From Epiperipatus broadwayi (taxonomy: Eukaryota; Onychophora; Udeonychophora; Euonychophora; Peripatidae): a stretch of DNA of 64,000 nucleotides. Every line of letters begins with the position of its first letter. Positions within the stretch are counted from its first letter, which is position 1. The notes beneath the pieces were generated by a model. It was not told where the DNA came from, ran no database searches, and saw only the letters and a program-made list of their open reading frames with translations. Shown one piece after another: positions 52,349 to 64,000 of the stretch. The translations under genes were made by a program, and so were the position numbers. The stretch spans positions 5,635,217-5,699,216 of the forward strand of contig JAQFVV010006272.1 in assembly GCA_028023455.1 (NCBI GenBank), given 5' to 3'.

Positions 52349-53649
52349 TATTTGAATGTTATATCAAACAGAATTTATAATTTAAATTTTTATTCGATGA
52401 TTATAACTTGCAATTTACATTTATTAATTGGTTTTTTTTTTTTAGAATTATATATTGGTGTTAATTTAAAAATAACAATTATGTGATTGTTTTGTTTAAG
52501 CATATCAGAGTTTATAAGATATATTCAATCAGTTAAATGACTTTTCAATGTGGATACATTTATGTCTGCATATATATATATTATGCACTTGATTCATACC
52601 GAAGTATTCTGTAATGATTGTAAATATTTCTTTTATTCCAAACCTAATTGAGTATAGCTTGTTATACATCCTGTGGTTTTCTGAACTAGATGTGTGTTAA
52701 GCGAGGAGCTAACATCTAAAAAGCTAGAGGGGGATTTAAAGCCGACCTATAGATGCTTATCATTGTAGAGATAGTGCCCTAATTGGCAATATGGCAGATG
52801 TATAGTGCCAAGAGATAGACTTTCTTCTTATTTGGACATTTTTGGGGGGGAATGGAGGTCAGGAAATAGTTGTTAAATCTAATTTATGTAGTAGATTCAT
52901 AAAATAAGGATAAAAGATTAGATTAAAGAAATGACTCAGGAGTAAAAAAAAATAATGAAGAAGTTTCCAGAATTGCTGCTCTCTACAGGTTCCAAAAACA
53001 GCCTTTAGCATTATATAGGTCACCTGACTCTTGATATAATTTTTGTAACCATAACTGCTGCTATATTCATTTTATTAAATTTTACAATGACCAACTTTTT
53101 TGAATGTTGTAATTATTCAACTTTTTAATGAAATATGCTTATTTGTATTAAGAAAGTTATATCTATTTATTTTAAATTTATACTAGAAATTAAATTTTAC
53201 TCTTACAACATTGGCAAGAGTACCATTTAAATTTTACTGTTATAATGTAGTTGAAAAGACCTAACTTTTTTTGCCAGTTATTAAGAGCCAATGTTATAGA
53301 TAAAACAATAATTTAGTCTAGTTAATATAATAGAATAATTGCAGGAATTAGTTTTCTGCAACAGTATTATTAAGGAAATTTAAATTTTACTAACATAGAT
53401 TAATAAATGACAGTTAACATAAAATAAATTTTCCTGATGCAACATCAATCAGAGTATTATCATATTTGTTGGAAAAATCACAATTCATAAAACAAAAGTT
53501 TTTGGCAGTTATTATGAAATTATCATTAACACTTAATACAATGAAGACAGATTACCCAAATAAACAATATTCAAATCTTCATATTTTTTTAATCTGTCAT
53601 TATAAATTATCTGTTTAAATAATTGTATAATGTGAGAATCAACAATTGT
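52349..53649. other. Non-coding DNA, nothing firmly recognised
   Basis: The part next to 53650 may be further-decayed gypsy pol, but I cannot align it by eye. GC-richer sequence at 52690-52860 shows no domain. Confidence 0.4.
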
Positions 53650-54310
53650 CAGCTGCATAAAAGGCACTGGCAAGTATTAAATATTTTTCATTAGGGACAT
53701 CTTGAAAATGAAAATGTTAGCACATTCATGCTTCAGGTGGCCAGAAATAGTCAAAGATACAGAGTTAAAGGACCACTATTGATAGCAGAATCAATTGATA
53801 AAAAATGTTTGCAAAGACTGTAGTTGCATTCTGGCAAAAAATCAAATAATCATGGATTAGAATACATGTAGATGATATAGATTCATGGAAAGGAAAGAGC
53901 TTTTAAGAATTATAAATGCATTTTCTAAATGGTTGGAAATTATAAAGGTAAACTTCCTCAGTTCTAATGCAACTATTGAGACTCTTAAAAAAAATCTGGG
54001 CAATTCATTGGATAATAATGCAATATATATGTGAGGGCAATTTAAATTTTTTTGTAAGAACAATAATATTAAACATTTAAATGCGAAGTAAATGGTGCAA
54101 GAGCAAAAAATAATGTTGCAGAAAGAAAAAGTTGAAATATCAGATTGGTCTGCACATTATTGTTACAGCACTCTGCAGCACAGAGAAAGTATCTGGCAAA
54201 ATTATTAATGATCAGAAAGTTAAGAACAAAATTGACCTTATTTGTACTAATGCAGGAAGTAATGAATGGATTAGTGGCAATCAGGGAAAAGTTTTTTTTC
54301 AAGACTTACT
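53650..54310 (+). pseudogene. Ty3/gypsy integrase relic
   Basis: Frame-hopping translation on the + strand gives the integrase landmarks in order. A decayed HHCC zinc finger comes first (LHKGH near 53650, CKDCSCIL near 53815). Then INAFSKWLEIIKVNF (near 53915) corresponds to the post-D61 strand, followed by ATIETLKK, and FCKNNNIKH (near 54050) sits before the second acidic position. Finally KVKNKIDLICTNAG (near 54218) matches the LRTRLDLLHP-like block after the core. At least four frameshifts or stops are present. It ends where the hammerhead repeat at 54311 begins. Confidence 0.7.
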
Positions 54311-55030
54311 ATTAAAGTTTGAAGATTTTTTTATCTTAATATAAACTGCGCACTGATTATGACTTGCTTGATTGATTAATATATGTATGTGTGTGTGTGA
54401 TGATGATCTGGACCAATTGATGAGTACTGGTTCAGCATGAAATATGTATATTGGAGATCATTTAACTTTTTACATGTGGACATGTTTATCAGTTGCATAA
54501 GATGGAATGGATGAGTGAAGGGAGCTTAAAAGTCTGGGCATACCTCCCTCTAATTATATCTAGATTAAGTATATATACTATACTTGTATTTAAATATTAC
54601 AGACTCAACCGGTTTTTCTGCCCATCCCTCTTCTGTGTATTTAAATGATTTTAAGGTTCTACATTTGAGGGGTCAGAATGATTTACGATCAACATGGGTA
54701 TAACAACAAAATTGGCAAACAAGAGCTTTGAACATGGCATTATCACATTTTCAATGATGTGGATGACTGAAGAAGGCAAAGATTGAAACATGTCCATTAA
54801 AGTTTGAAGATTTGATATCTTAATGTAAAATGAACTGATTATATATGCGTGGAAAATGATGATCTGGAACAACTAATGAGTGTTGGTTCAGCACAAAATA
54901 TATATATTATATTGGAGATATCTTTTTCACATGTATGTGATCATGTGTATCGATTGTATAAGAAGGAGTGGATGAATGAAGGGAGCTTGAAAGTCTGGGT
55001 TCGAATCCCCTCTAATTATTTTGAAATTAT
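54311..55030 (+). repeat. Second locus of the ~480-bp hammerhead repeat, decayed
   Basis: ATTAAAGTTTGAAGAT starts at 54311 and again at 54796 (485-bp period), and the first ~230 bp of the second unit are present, the same 1.4-unit layout as at 17712-18385. Ribozyme segments lie at about 54403-54465 and 54853-54925. In the first the core is TTGATGA (C3 lost) and CATGAAA; in the second it is CTAATGA (G5 lost) and ACAAAA (G12 lost). Both should be dead. A tRNA-like box B, GGGTTCGAATCCCC, is well kept at 54998-55011. Confidence 0.75.
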
Positions 55031-55234
55031 AAAAATTAAAAACTATTTTATTTAAGTACTGATAAATGTTGTAAAAGTATAAATCACATGTTATACTATT
55101 TACCTTTTTTTTTAAAGACTATTTTTACTTTATAAAAATCTATATTAATTACTTATTTATTTAATTAAATAGTCTTAAATGTAAAGAACACTTAATCTTC
55201 TATTTATCGATTAATACCAAAGATTGTAATATTC

Positions 55235-56777
55235 ACATAAATGTTCTGGACATTCATACAGAAAAGATAGTCTATATAATTAAATTTAGTTTTTATTAAT
55301 GCTTAGCATGTTTTAGATATATAATGTATCATAATCATAGCCAGTGCTTTTTTTTAATAAAAAAAGCAGCCAGAACTCGCTTCCAATGATATGAAGCAAA
55401 AATCATTTTTTGATCCAATGGCCAGCAATTCAGCCAATCATTTTGAGTTCAATATTGCACCTCAAGATTTGCTTGAGATGATTCAGGAACACCAACTTTC
55501 ACCAATATTTCTATATTTTCTGTTAACGTTTTGGACTTTTTATTAGTAGGGCCGACGGTCGAGAAGTAACTGGAAATCTTTTTCATTTTTAAACTTGGGT
55601 AAACTTTTGCACTAAAAAGTAAATAAAATAAAAATAACGACATCAGATTTACTTAAAAATAAAGAAAAATATTCCACACATTGTCAATCACCATGCAGCT
55701 GCATTCAATCACAAATGTCAGACGTTACTGGCTACACATTTTTCACTGTAATCAGTTGTTGATCCATGAATGACAAATGGGGACGTGGACGAGTCAACCT
55801 CTCACTACATGATAGTGTCAATTTCGAATCCATCCCTATTTCATCTGATTCATAAAATACTATATTTTTATTTATTTATTCGAATTATAAATTGTATTTA
55901 TATAGTGCGATACCGTTTCATCTAATTACATTTGAAACATTTAGAATATACTAAAAAAGGTGTCGGAACGCCGTTCCATTTACACGATTAAAAAAAAGCT
56001 CTGATCATAATAGTCTCATTTCTTTATTGTTTCAAGCGTATATTTATACTCATTAATATATTTAAATTCTTCTATTTTAATATTTAAAAATATTTAAATC
56101 CCTTCAAAGAACCATTTCTTTGAGAAGGGAATGCATGCATCTTTTTTGTTTATCAAGTATCAATCTTTTGCTATTGCCCAAGTCTTTTTAATTTTTTGTT
56201 TTGTTTTTTCTCTCGGTGCATATTATTTTGGGTCTAGACAAATCAAATTTATGGCAGAATTTTGTTCTTGGTCTATAAATATTGAGGAATATTCAATACT
56301 CTTATATGCTCAATTGTGTAAGTATTTATGCTGGGTTGAGAGATTAGCCCTCAATTTCTGTTAATATGCAAACTTACACATAGCTTGGTTGCATTCCTCA
56401 ATATTTATAGAACATTAACAAAATTCTGGCTATAAATTTGATTTGTCTAGAGTTGAAATTGTATTCACTGAGAGCGAAGACAGAAAATGAAAAACGAAAG
56501 GGGATTGGGCAATAGCAAAAGATTGATACTCAATAAACAAAAAAGACACAAGCATCCTCCTCTCAAAGAATGGGCTCTTAAAAGGGATTTAAATATTTTT
56601 GAATATTAAATAATTAAATTTAAATATATTAAAATATTTATCAAGTATACTTATAAGTTTGGAATAATAAAGAAGTGATTATGATATGTCATATAACAAA
56701 AGCATGCTAAGCATTAATAAAAGCTAAATTTAATTATATAGACTGTCTTTTCTGTATGAATGTCCAGAACATTATGT
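55235..56777. repeat. Foldback element with ~385-bp arms, interrupted by a hAT
   Basis: The left arm (55235-55341 plus 56004-56290) is the reverse complement of the right arm (56393-56777), with a ~100-bp loop at 56291-56392. Matching blocks include ATGTTCTGGACATTCATACA near 55240 and its complement near 56750, ATCAATCTTTTGCTATTGCC near 56159 and its complement near 56510, and TCTATAAATATTGAGGAAT at 56272-56290. The insertion at 55342-56003 splits the left arm. There is no coding frame. A transcript would form a hairpin of several hundred base pairs. Confidence 0.82.
55342..56003. mobile_element. Non-autonomous hAT-type DNA transposon, 662 bp
   Basis: Ends are CAGTGCTTTTTTTTAA and TTAAAAAAAAGCTCTG, imperfect inverted repeats of the hAT form (CAGTG..). 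The flanking 8-mers ATCATAGC (55334-55341) and ATCATAAT (56004-56011) match at 6 of 8 positions, fitting the 8-bp target duplication of hAT elements. The insertion interrupts the left arm of the foldback element, whose right arm lacks it, so its limits are independently supported. A GGTGTCGGAACGCCGTTCC block lies near the right end. No transposase is recognisable; a 64-codon - strand frame at 55449-55643 has no known domain. Confidence 0.75.
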
Positions 56778-56799
56778 AAATATTTATTGATTAGTGATG

Positions 56800-59480
56800 T
56801 GATGTTGATGTGATGTGCTGTGGCTTTTTTTTCAGGGTCAGGAATCTCTCAGCCACTTTTAAGATAAATATGTTAGCTACCTTTCCTTCCCTTTCTATCC
56901 CCATCCTAAGTTTTTCCCATATTCTTCTCTGTCCTGCTCCATCCCAATTCGACAACATAATCTTTGTCAACTCTATGACCTTTATATCTAAATCCTCCTT
57001 ATCTTTTCCCAAATCCAGCATAAAAACCAATAACCCCAATTTCTGTATAATCACTTTGTTTATATTTATTTTCCCACAACATCATTATTTGTATCCTTTC
57101 TGGTTGTAGGTATTTACATTCAATTAATAGATGCCTAATATTTTCTATGCATTCCTTATATAACTTACAGATTAAATCACCATATTTTTTCATTTATATA
57201 TATATATTCCCTTGTTGGTAAAGATTCTGTTCAAACCATAAATAGTAAACTATTTTCCTTGCTATTATCATAAATTAACTCGCTCCCAATATTCTATTTA
57301 CTTCTATATATATTTAAACTATGTTTACTCTCCATAGTTCTCCATCTCTCAAACTCCCTATTTTTTTATTAATGCATCTACTATTTTATCCCATTCCTTG
57401 CCACTATAACATTCAACAATTTTCCTAATGCAATAATCTTAACTTTTGTATAAGTATATTGACATAATGTCTTTATACAACTCTTCTGCATACTGTATTA
57501 CCTTTCTCACCCATCTTGATGCATGTCCTTTACTCATAACCCAATTAAATACTATTTTGACTGTTTTCTTATTATACATAAATTGCAATCTACTGAACAT
57601 TTTCATTTTGCTTTTTGCAGCTCTCATATGAAAACTTGATCGTCCAATTTCTCCTTCAATTGTCTCCTTTGCCATCCACACATTTGCATCTAATGCATGC
57701 CTTTCTATTTCTCTTTGTACTTTTTCTAAGTAATCTAATACCCCTTTTGTCGTGTATTAAAAAAAACCTTTACTCCATTTTATTATTTACAACAGTATAT
57801 AGGTTTATTAAAAAAAAATTATTCCAAGTATACACTAATTTTAAAATGGATTACACTACAATACGTATATAAAAAAGTCTTTATTTGCTGTGTGATGTGT
57901 CTTCACACCTTGATGGATTTACCTGCTCATTGGTTCGATTCTCTCGTTACTCCAATGGCCCGTTCTTCTGTATTTCCACCAATCAATGTGTCCTCACTAT
58001 TTCTCTATGATCCGGCTTGTTATCAATTTCTCTATGGTCCGGTTGTTATCAATTTCTCTATCCATAATTCTTTGTCTTCGATAATCTGTTTTATATATTT
58101 CATTTTGCCATTTTAAACAAATACTTTATGTCCGTAATTTCACTTCTAAAATATTTGTTTTTCTTTCACCAATCATTTCACACACAACACATCATTACCA
58201 TAAGTTAACTCTGCTACTTCCCCTCCCTTTCATACAATTTTAGCTACATCATAATTATTATATAAAAACACTGCTAATTTCTTTATCAGTCCATTTCTTT
58301 TTTTTGCTTCATTTACCAATTTTTTCTCCATTCATCCAAGCAATTTCTCTGATTACTTAAGATGATTCCCAAATAGTTATACCTATTCACCACATTTAAC
58401 TTTATATCCCCTCAATAAATTTCTTTCTCTTCTTTCTCCAACATTTTCATTATTACTTTGAATTTTTCTTCACTAAATTTAATCCACATCCCTTTACCCA
58501 CCCTTGCACATGCCTTCAGCATAATTTCCTTATCTTTTCTAATTTCTGTACATAATAAGATATCATCTGCAAATAAAAGACCCAATAATATATATACTCC
58601 CTTGTCATATATTAATGGTATCTCTACCCTCTTCCTAGTTTTTCTATTGCTTTCTCCATTTCTCTCACATGTAACAAAAAGAAAATTGACATAGAGCATT
58701 CTTGCCTTATTCCCACCCCATTTTTAACTTTAACTGATTCTATATTTCCTAATTGATACATGTAGTAATTATTTACATACAATCTCTTAATAAGATCCAC
58801 TAAAGCTCCATTCATTCCCAAATTTCCCATAAACTCTGTGTTCTTATTCATATCTATAAATTGTGTGACTACAAATAAACTATCTCCTACACGCCTATCT
58901 GATTGAAAATCTCTTCACATTTCTCCCACTACATTATTTTCTTCATCTATTTTGTGACCCAGCCACCATATATTTGGAAAAACTTTATGTAACACTGACG
59001 TTACTGCTATACTTTCTATGATCCTTACCCTTTCCTTTAAATAGTAGCCTAACACTTGTATTATGCCAACTATCTGAAATTCCCTCTTCTGTGCCATCTT
59101 ATTAAAACATGATAATAGATTTAATTTTGCCCTTTTTTTCTAAATTCATCACCATCACTGCTGCTCATCCATCTAAACTTCTTGCCTTTCCATTTTTCAA
59201 TTTCTTCCCTGCCTCAGTCGATTAATTTTTTGTAAACCTAATGTTTCCATTACTTTATGTGTTTGTGATCATTCTGTCATTCACATCTAATATTTTTTCT
59301 ATATCCATTACATACTTATTTAAGATTGTCTCTAATTCTTCTCTAGAGATACGCTCTATTTCCTCATCATCTAGTAATACTATTTCTCTCTCTCTCTTAA
59401 CTTCCTTCTAATATATTTCCAAAAGTTTTTACTCCCATCTCTTCACTTTTATTAATATCTTTCAACAATCTACTATTTAA
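56800..59480 (-). pseudogene. Degenerate LINE (RT and C-terminal zinc knuckle)
   Basis: A non-LTR retrotransposon is read on the - strand. From high to low coordinates it shows: a decayed N-terminal RT region (59480-59100); ESIAVTSVLHKVFPNIWWLG (near 59010) matching the RGI.LTSV.YKV block; VGEMXRGFQSDRRVGDSLF-like sequence near 58900; MNGALVDLIKRLYVNN (near 58810); GVGIRQECSMSIFFLLHV for the RQGCSMSP block (near 58700); and LGLLFADDILL (near 58580), the catalytic box. Then come GEIGRSSFHMRAAKSKMKMF (near 57640) and CKLYKECIENIRHLLIECKY (near 57160), a CCHC-type C-terminal motif of many LINEs. Stops and frameshifts throughout. It is clearly different from the RTE copies; the clade is not assigned. 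Confidence 0.8.
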
Positions 59481-60266
59481 TTTTATTCTCTATTTATACT
59501 TATCTACTTTAGCCAACTTCTTTTTTTAAAAAATACTTTTATCGTTTAACATTATCATGCTTTTCATTTTATGGCTCAGTGGCTCCACGCAGTGGGTAAA
59601 AGTAAAAAACGAAACGAGAAGTAAACGTAGATTACTTACTATAGTATTATCTATATTTAGTCTTTGTGACAGGTTAAGAAAAATTAATTTATGACATAAA
59701 GAAAGTGAAATAGTTATAAGTATTTGAAAAAGTACTGCAAAAGTAAAAAAAGATTTGGATAAGGTTGTGAAACAGATATGGGCTCTCCTTATATTGATGA
59801 TTTTATTTATAAATTTAAGAATAATACCAAAGTACCAAAACAGGTTAAAGGGATCTCTCCGCCTCTATAAAGTATTGTATTTAATAAAAAAAATACATTT
59901 TTTTTTAAGAATAGTCTACAAAAATTTGTCATTACGCTTCTGAAAAAAACAACAACAAATACATATTTTAAATGTTTTTAAAAGTAAATTCAATGGAATC
60001 GTGTTCAATTTTTAAAATTAAAAACGGGAAATAAAATTGAAATTGTAAACAGTCAACCGTTTTACTAATTCTGTGATGTTTAAAAGAAGTTAAGACGGAA
60101 AACATTTTCGTACTCCTAATTGTTTTACTAGAAAAATAAATACCAATAACCACTCGGCAACTCTAAAGCACAACTCGTGTACTTAAACGATTTTTTTAAA
60201 AAAAAATACAACTATGCACTTATGCTTATATATAAGGCGGAACTTTTAAATGTCCAAATTAAAAGG
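59481..60266. other. Unassigned region; TATA-like site near 60228
   Basis: Slightly CpG-richer than most of the window (ACGAAACGAGAAG near 59609). TATATATAAGGCGGAAC near 60226-60242 looks like a promoter TATA region, sitting ~25-35 bp above the duplicated block at 60267. No open frame is convincing. Confidence 0.35.
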
Positions 60267-60696
60267 CTGCTAATATTATTGCGCGAATTTCCATTTAGAT
60301 CACAAGTGTTATTAAGTTTTGGCGTTTATCTGTAAGTTTTAATTTGTATCTTGAAATTCTTTGTTTGTGTCTTGAATTTAATGAAATTTTCAAAAATAAG
60401 TTAAGCTATTGTTTATGACTATGAAAATATAATTTAAAATTATTTTTAATTGAAAAATTGATTCGACATTTATCAGTTAAGACTGCTAATATTATTGCGC
60501 GAATTTTCATTTAGATCACACGTGTTACTAAGTTTTGACGTTTATCTTTAAGTTTTAGTTTGTATCTTGAAATTCTTTGTTTGTGTCTTGAATTTAATGA
60601 AATATGCAAAAATAATTTAAGCAATTGTTAATGACTATGAAGATATAATTTAAAATTATTTTTAATTGAAAAATTGATTCGACATTTATCAGTTAA
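60267..60696 (+). repeat. Tandem duplication, 216-bp unit, two copies
   Basis: CTGCTAATATTATTGCGCGA starts at 60267 and again at 60483, and the two units match base for base over most of their length up to CATTTATCAGTTAA, with roughly a dozen or more differences. There is no open frame. A TATA-like site lies just upstream of the first unit, so a non-coding transcript is conceivable. Confidence 0.85.
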
Positions 60697-61199
60697 ATTT
60701 CCCCAATATAGGTATTGATTTTCATAAAATTGTACTTAAAAGAATAATAACGATGCTTATTATATCTTTATCTAATCATACTTGTAAGGGTGGGATAAAA
60801 TAAAATATACTAATGTGACCTAATGATTTATGTTGGAATTAATAACATTTTCCAAATAAAAAATTAAAAAACGCAGTTGGGAGGACACCATTTTCATAGT
60901 TTATTTTATCGTGCATCCTTAAAATGTTTTGGTTGTTACTATAAAATATATATATATGTACATAAAATTTACTTAAAAAATAACAATCTTAATATTAAAA
61001 ATAATTATGTTCGTCAATATCAAAAATAACTAAATAAATATAACCATCTATTTAAAAAATCTTAAATAATATTTATACATATTTTTCTATAAAGTGAATT
61101 TTTAAAAATATATCTTCATTACTTAAAATATAAATGCAAGCTGACTAGCAACAATTACCATAAAATTATAAATTCCCAAAACAATAAAAATTAAATATA
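60697..61199. other. AT-rich non-coding DNA, nothing recognised
   Basis: No exon, repeat or RNA recognised. Confidence 0.45.
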
Positions 61200-62180
61200 T
61201 TTATTTACTACAGTGCATACACATAAATTAAGATTTGACTGAGTAGCAATCATATTTACTTTATTTACACATATCACAAATAGTCCATGATTTAACATTC
61301 TAACAGCACTGCTCTTATCACACTGAGTAACAAATCCTGCCACTATACTAGTGGTAACATTAAGTCAATACTAAAGTTTATACTCGAAACAGATATTTTA
61401 CACAAAACACAATCCTATTTGAGCCTTCTCAGGCATACATAAATAATAAGAAACCGGTGCAGTCTATTAACATTTTTCCTAGCTGGCTATCTTTCACCTT
61501 CAGAGGCACGGGCTCTGGGAAACATTCATTGTTGCAGAAAAGTCCGGGCACTTTTCCCTCAGCTTTTCTCAGGTCCTCATATCCATGACATGGCAACAAC
61601 AACAGCTTACAATGAGTGCAGAAAGGTTATGACTGCTTTTCTTTTAGTGCGTACTATTTATACTCCTTTTCTTTGCTTGATATCATTGATAAATTCCTAA
61701 CATTCCAATGTAACTGTACTTCCATTTCGCTAATACATCTCTACAATGATGATTAGGATCCAGCTTTTAATTATGTCCGCTCACATTTCTTAGTAATTAG
61801 CTTTAAATATTTTATCCATTTGTTTGCTTCTAAAATTAGCTTAACATTTGATTTTAAACGATACACAGTTTTTTCTGTCTTGGTTTTATCTTTTGTTGAA
61901 TGCTTTTAGCCTACAATCTTTATCTGTTTAATTTAAACTGCCAACCATCTTTCCTTGTTGCTATCAAACTTAAACTAAAAATTATCTAAAATAATGTTCC
62001 TTTATTTTTTTCTAATCTATTTTCCATTTTTTTTAAAACTTAGTAGCAATCTTTTTTATTGCTTTTAAAATTTAGATATTTATTATTTTTCTCTGGAGTA
62101 AACTTAGCCTTATAACTATCAAGTTAGTAAAGCCTATATATTTTTTCTGCAAAATATAGCACCTCCCCCCACTCCGGAGA
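61200..62180 (-). mobile_element. Probable LTR and 3' end of a Ty3/gypsy element
   Basis: This lies directly downstream, on the - strand, of the gypsy integrase at 62414-64000. A TATAAATA box lies at 61662-61655 and an AATAAA signal at 61265-61260, about 400 nt apart, the same U3-R-U5 order and spacing as in the solo LTR at 51721. A purine-rich tract GGAGTGGGGGGAGGT (- strand, 62175-62161) could be the polypurine tract. Exact LTR ends and a target duplication could not be fixed, and the other LTR is outside the window. Confidence 0.5.
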
Positions 62181-62413
62181 AAACCTCCATTAATCTTACT
62201 ACACTTAATCGTGAAGTCTCCAGTTTTTCGTTTTTCACGAATAGGCTTGGATGATTTTTTCTTCTCAACTGCATTGCTCTGTTCTGAAAATGTTTTGCGA
62301 GCTTTAATTCCCCCCCCCCCCCAAACAGCATTATCATTTTTATTTCATGACTGTCTTAGGGTTTCTCATTTTCTTTTCAGACTTTTCATTCTGCCTTCTA
62401 TATTCTGCGATGA

Positions 62414-64000
62414 CTAGTCTACCCCAACCTCTAACATGACTCTTGTGGTGCCTTTTATATCCCCATTTTTACTCCTAATCATTACCATATAATTTGACAA
62501 GAGTTTTTTTAACTGCTCCTTTGTGCCAAGTTTTACTAAAACGTATTGAAACCTTACTGCTGCTCCGAATCTGAACTTCATTCTGTGGTAATTGCCTTTG
62601 CTCGCTCTATTTTCCTTAGGATGGATTAATGATAGTTTTGTTCTCATTCGCCTTCCCAATAGCAGTTCTATAGGTGTAATACTGGTTACTGTGCATGGCA
62701 TTGAATATTGTGCCAGCATTATTTCCTGTAGCCTATTTTATAATTGTCCATAATTGCTTTTTTTAAAACTTTTTATTTGTTGCCCTGCTTTTTCAGCCAT
62801 GTCATTTGATTCGACATGGTACAGGGGATACTTGTGTAGAATTTCATTTTCTTTCCAATATTTTTTCATAGTATGGCTCATGAAATCCATCCATTATCAA
62901 TTACAATGGTTTCTGGTAATCCATGTATTGCAAAAATTTTATCCAAACATTTTATTGTTTTTTTTGTGCTTATGTTTTTAACTTCATGACATTCTGTCCA
63001 CTTTGAGAACATGTTAGTTATTAGGATCATTTTCCCTGTAATCAGCCCTGTGTGATCGATATGCAATCTTTCCCATGGTCTGGTTTGTTTTGTACTTTTT
63101 ACTGGGAGTGTCATCTCTGTCTGGCAGGTGTTGCACATCTTTACATATTTTTCAATATCCGCATTTATATTTGGCCATCAGATGAAACTATGCGCCATCG
63201 CTTTATCTCTCAGTACTCCAGGGTGGCCTTTATGTAACAGTTCCAATACATGATTACGTCCTGCAGGCTGTATTACCATTTTATCCCCCATTATTAGACA
63301 TCACTTGCATACTGACAGTCTTTCTCTGTTTATCCAAAATCTTTGATTTACATAGCTCGGTTTTGTTTAAACCATCCTTCTCTAATCCATGTGCTTAGTA
63401 TCTGGTATCCCTGATTTTCTCTTGTCCACTTCCTTACAGTTTCACTGTTTAATACCCTTGATTTTATACTATCAATATAGTTCACCCCTGTTTCTGAACT
63501 TATAGGTTCCAAATTATCCGGATATCGTGATAGAGTATCTGCATGTGTGATGTCTTTTCCTTTTTTGTAGTGTAACTTATAATGTTATGCGGCAAAAATA
63601 TTCTGCCAGCATAACACTCTGATTTATGTGTTCGATGCTACTTTGTCATGGGCAAAAATACCTAATAATGGCTTATGGTCTATGAAAATTTCTAAACTTC
63701 TACCTCATATGTAATGATGGAATTTTTTAATTGCAAATACTATGGCCAATGCTTCTTCATCAATTTGGCTGCAGTTTTTTCTGCGTTTGAGAGGGTGCGC
63801 AAAGCATAAGCTACTGGCCGTTCTCCCTTATTACTAGGGTGTGCTAACATTGCACCCCCCTCATATTCAACACATCTAGTTATTTGCAGTTTTTTCTCAC
63901 TATCATACTACACTAATAACCTATCTGATATTAGCAATGCCTTTGTTTTCTCAAAAGCTATTTCTTGTGTATGAGTCCACTACCATTTGTGATTTTTGCT
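62414..64000 (-). pseudogene. Ty3/gypsy pol: RNase H and integrase, partial
   Basis: Reading from the window edge on the - strand: the end of the RT/RNase H connection (FEKTKALLISDRLL near 63935); RNase H pieces ERPVAYALRTLSNAEKT (near 63800), QIDEEALAIVFAIKKFHHY (near 63750) and DHKPLLGIFAHDKVAS (near 63665). Then the integrase: CNTCQTEMTLP (part of the zinc finger, 63130), PWERLHIDHTGLITGKMIL, MFSKWTECHEVKN and DKIFAIHGLPETIVIDNG (62900), where the D64- and D116-type aspartates (HIDHTG, IDNG) are kept. After a disrupted stretch come TPIELLLGRRMRTKLSLIHP (62660) and KGTTRVMLEVGVD at the end. Several stops and frameshifts occur, so it is inactive. The 5' part lies beyond the window. Confidence 0.88.

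Noticed and set aside
62414-64000. Endogenous retrovirus with envelope
   Set aside because: Only RNase H and integrase of a Ty3/gypsy element are seen, followed by an LTR-like region; no envelope frame.

Overview
The window looks like intronic and intergenic DNA from an AT-rich invertebrate animal genome. The evidence is one recognisable host exon (a SLK/STK10-type Ste20 kinase, a family I know from animals) with a spliced donor, very low coding density, and several classes of animal-type transposable element: Penelope with GIY-YIG, RTE, another LINE, Ty3/gypsy, hAT and tRNA-derived SINEs. The species and phylum cannot be fixed from the sequence. I see no bacterial-style genes, no CRISPR array and no intact viral genome.

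Layout. 1-16.3 kb: non-coding DNA read as the large first intron of the kinase gene (gene on the - strand). It holds foldback repeats at 0.5, 4.9-5.9 and 12.5 kb, a 391-bp tandem duplication at 1.2-2.0 kb and two tRNA-headed SINEs near 7.3 and 7.7 kb. 16.318-16.479 kb: kinase coding exon 1, with its presumed promoter just above. 17.4-18.4 kb: head-to-head and tandem copies of a ~480-bp unit carrying a hammerhead ribozyme. 19.5-24.2 kb: a nest of repeats, in which a - strand RTE retrotransposon is split by a + strand RTE and by a 209-bp repeat, each with target-site duplications. 26.4-30.9 kb: a tRNA-Lys-type primer-binding-site relic and a ~650-bp inverted repeat with a 3.15-kb spacer. 30.9-37.7 kb: no gene seen.

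37.77-38.27 kb: a 350-bp tandem repeat with two near-identical hammerhead ribozymes on the - strand, the architecture of a metazoan retrozyme (a non-autonomous element that makes small circular RNA). 38.9-43.0 kb: a Penelope-like element (RT plus GIY-YIG endonuclease) with an inverted partial copy upstream; its 3' region also carries a hammerhead-like fold. 47.2-50.8 kb: three very young ~105-bp tRNA-derived SINEs with perfect 14-15 bp target duplications. 51.7-52.3 kb: a solo LTR with a 5-bp target duplication. 53.6-55.0 kb: a gypsy integrase relic abutting a decayed second locus of the ~480-bp hammerhead repeat. 55.2-56.8 kb: a foldback element split by a 662-bp hAT-type element. 56.8-59.5 kb: a degenerate LINE on the - strand. 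60.3-60.7 kb: a 216-bp tandem duplication below a TATA-like site. 61.2-64.0 kb: a degenerate Ty3/gypsy pol with a likely LTR.

How it fits together. The most interesting system is the set of hammerhead ribozyme repeats at three loci (17.4-18.4, 37.8-38.3, 54.3-55.0 kb). They share a ~65-nt ribozyme core on otherwise different monomers (350 and ~480 nt), and they sit in the same window as a Penelope-like element that could supply the reverse transcriptase. Metazoan retrozymes and hammerheads in Penelope-like elements are established; that these loci make circular RNA, or are moved by this Penelope element, is inference. All transposon genes seen here are broken by stops or frameshifts, although the Penelope copy needs only one frame change across its RT and endonuclease.
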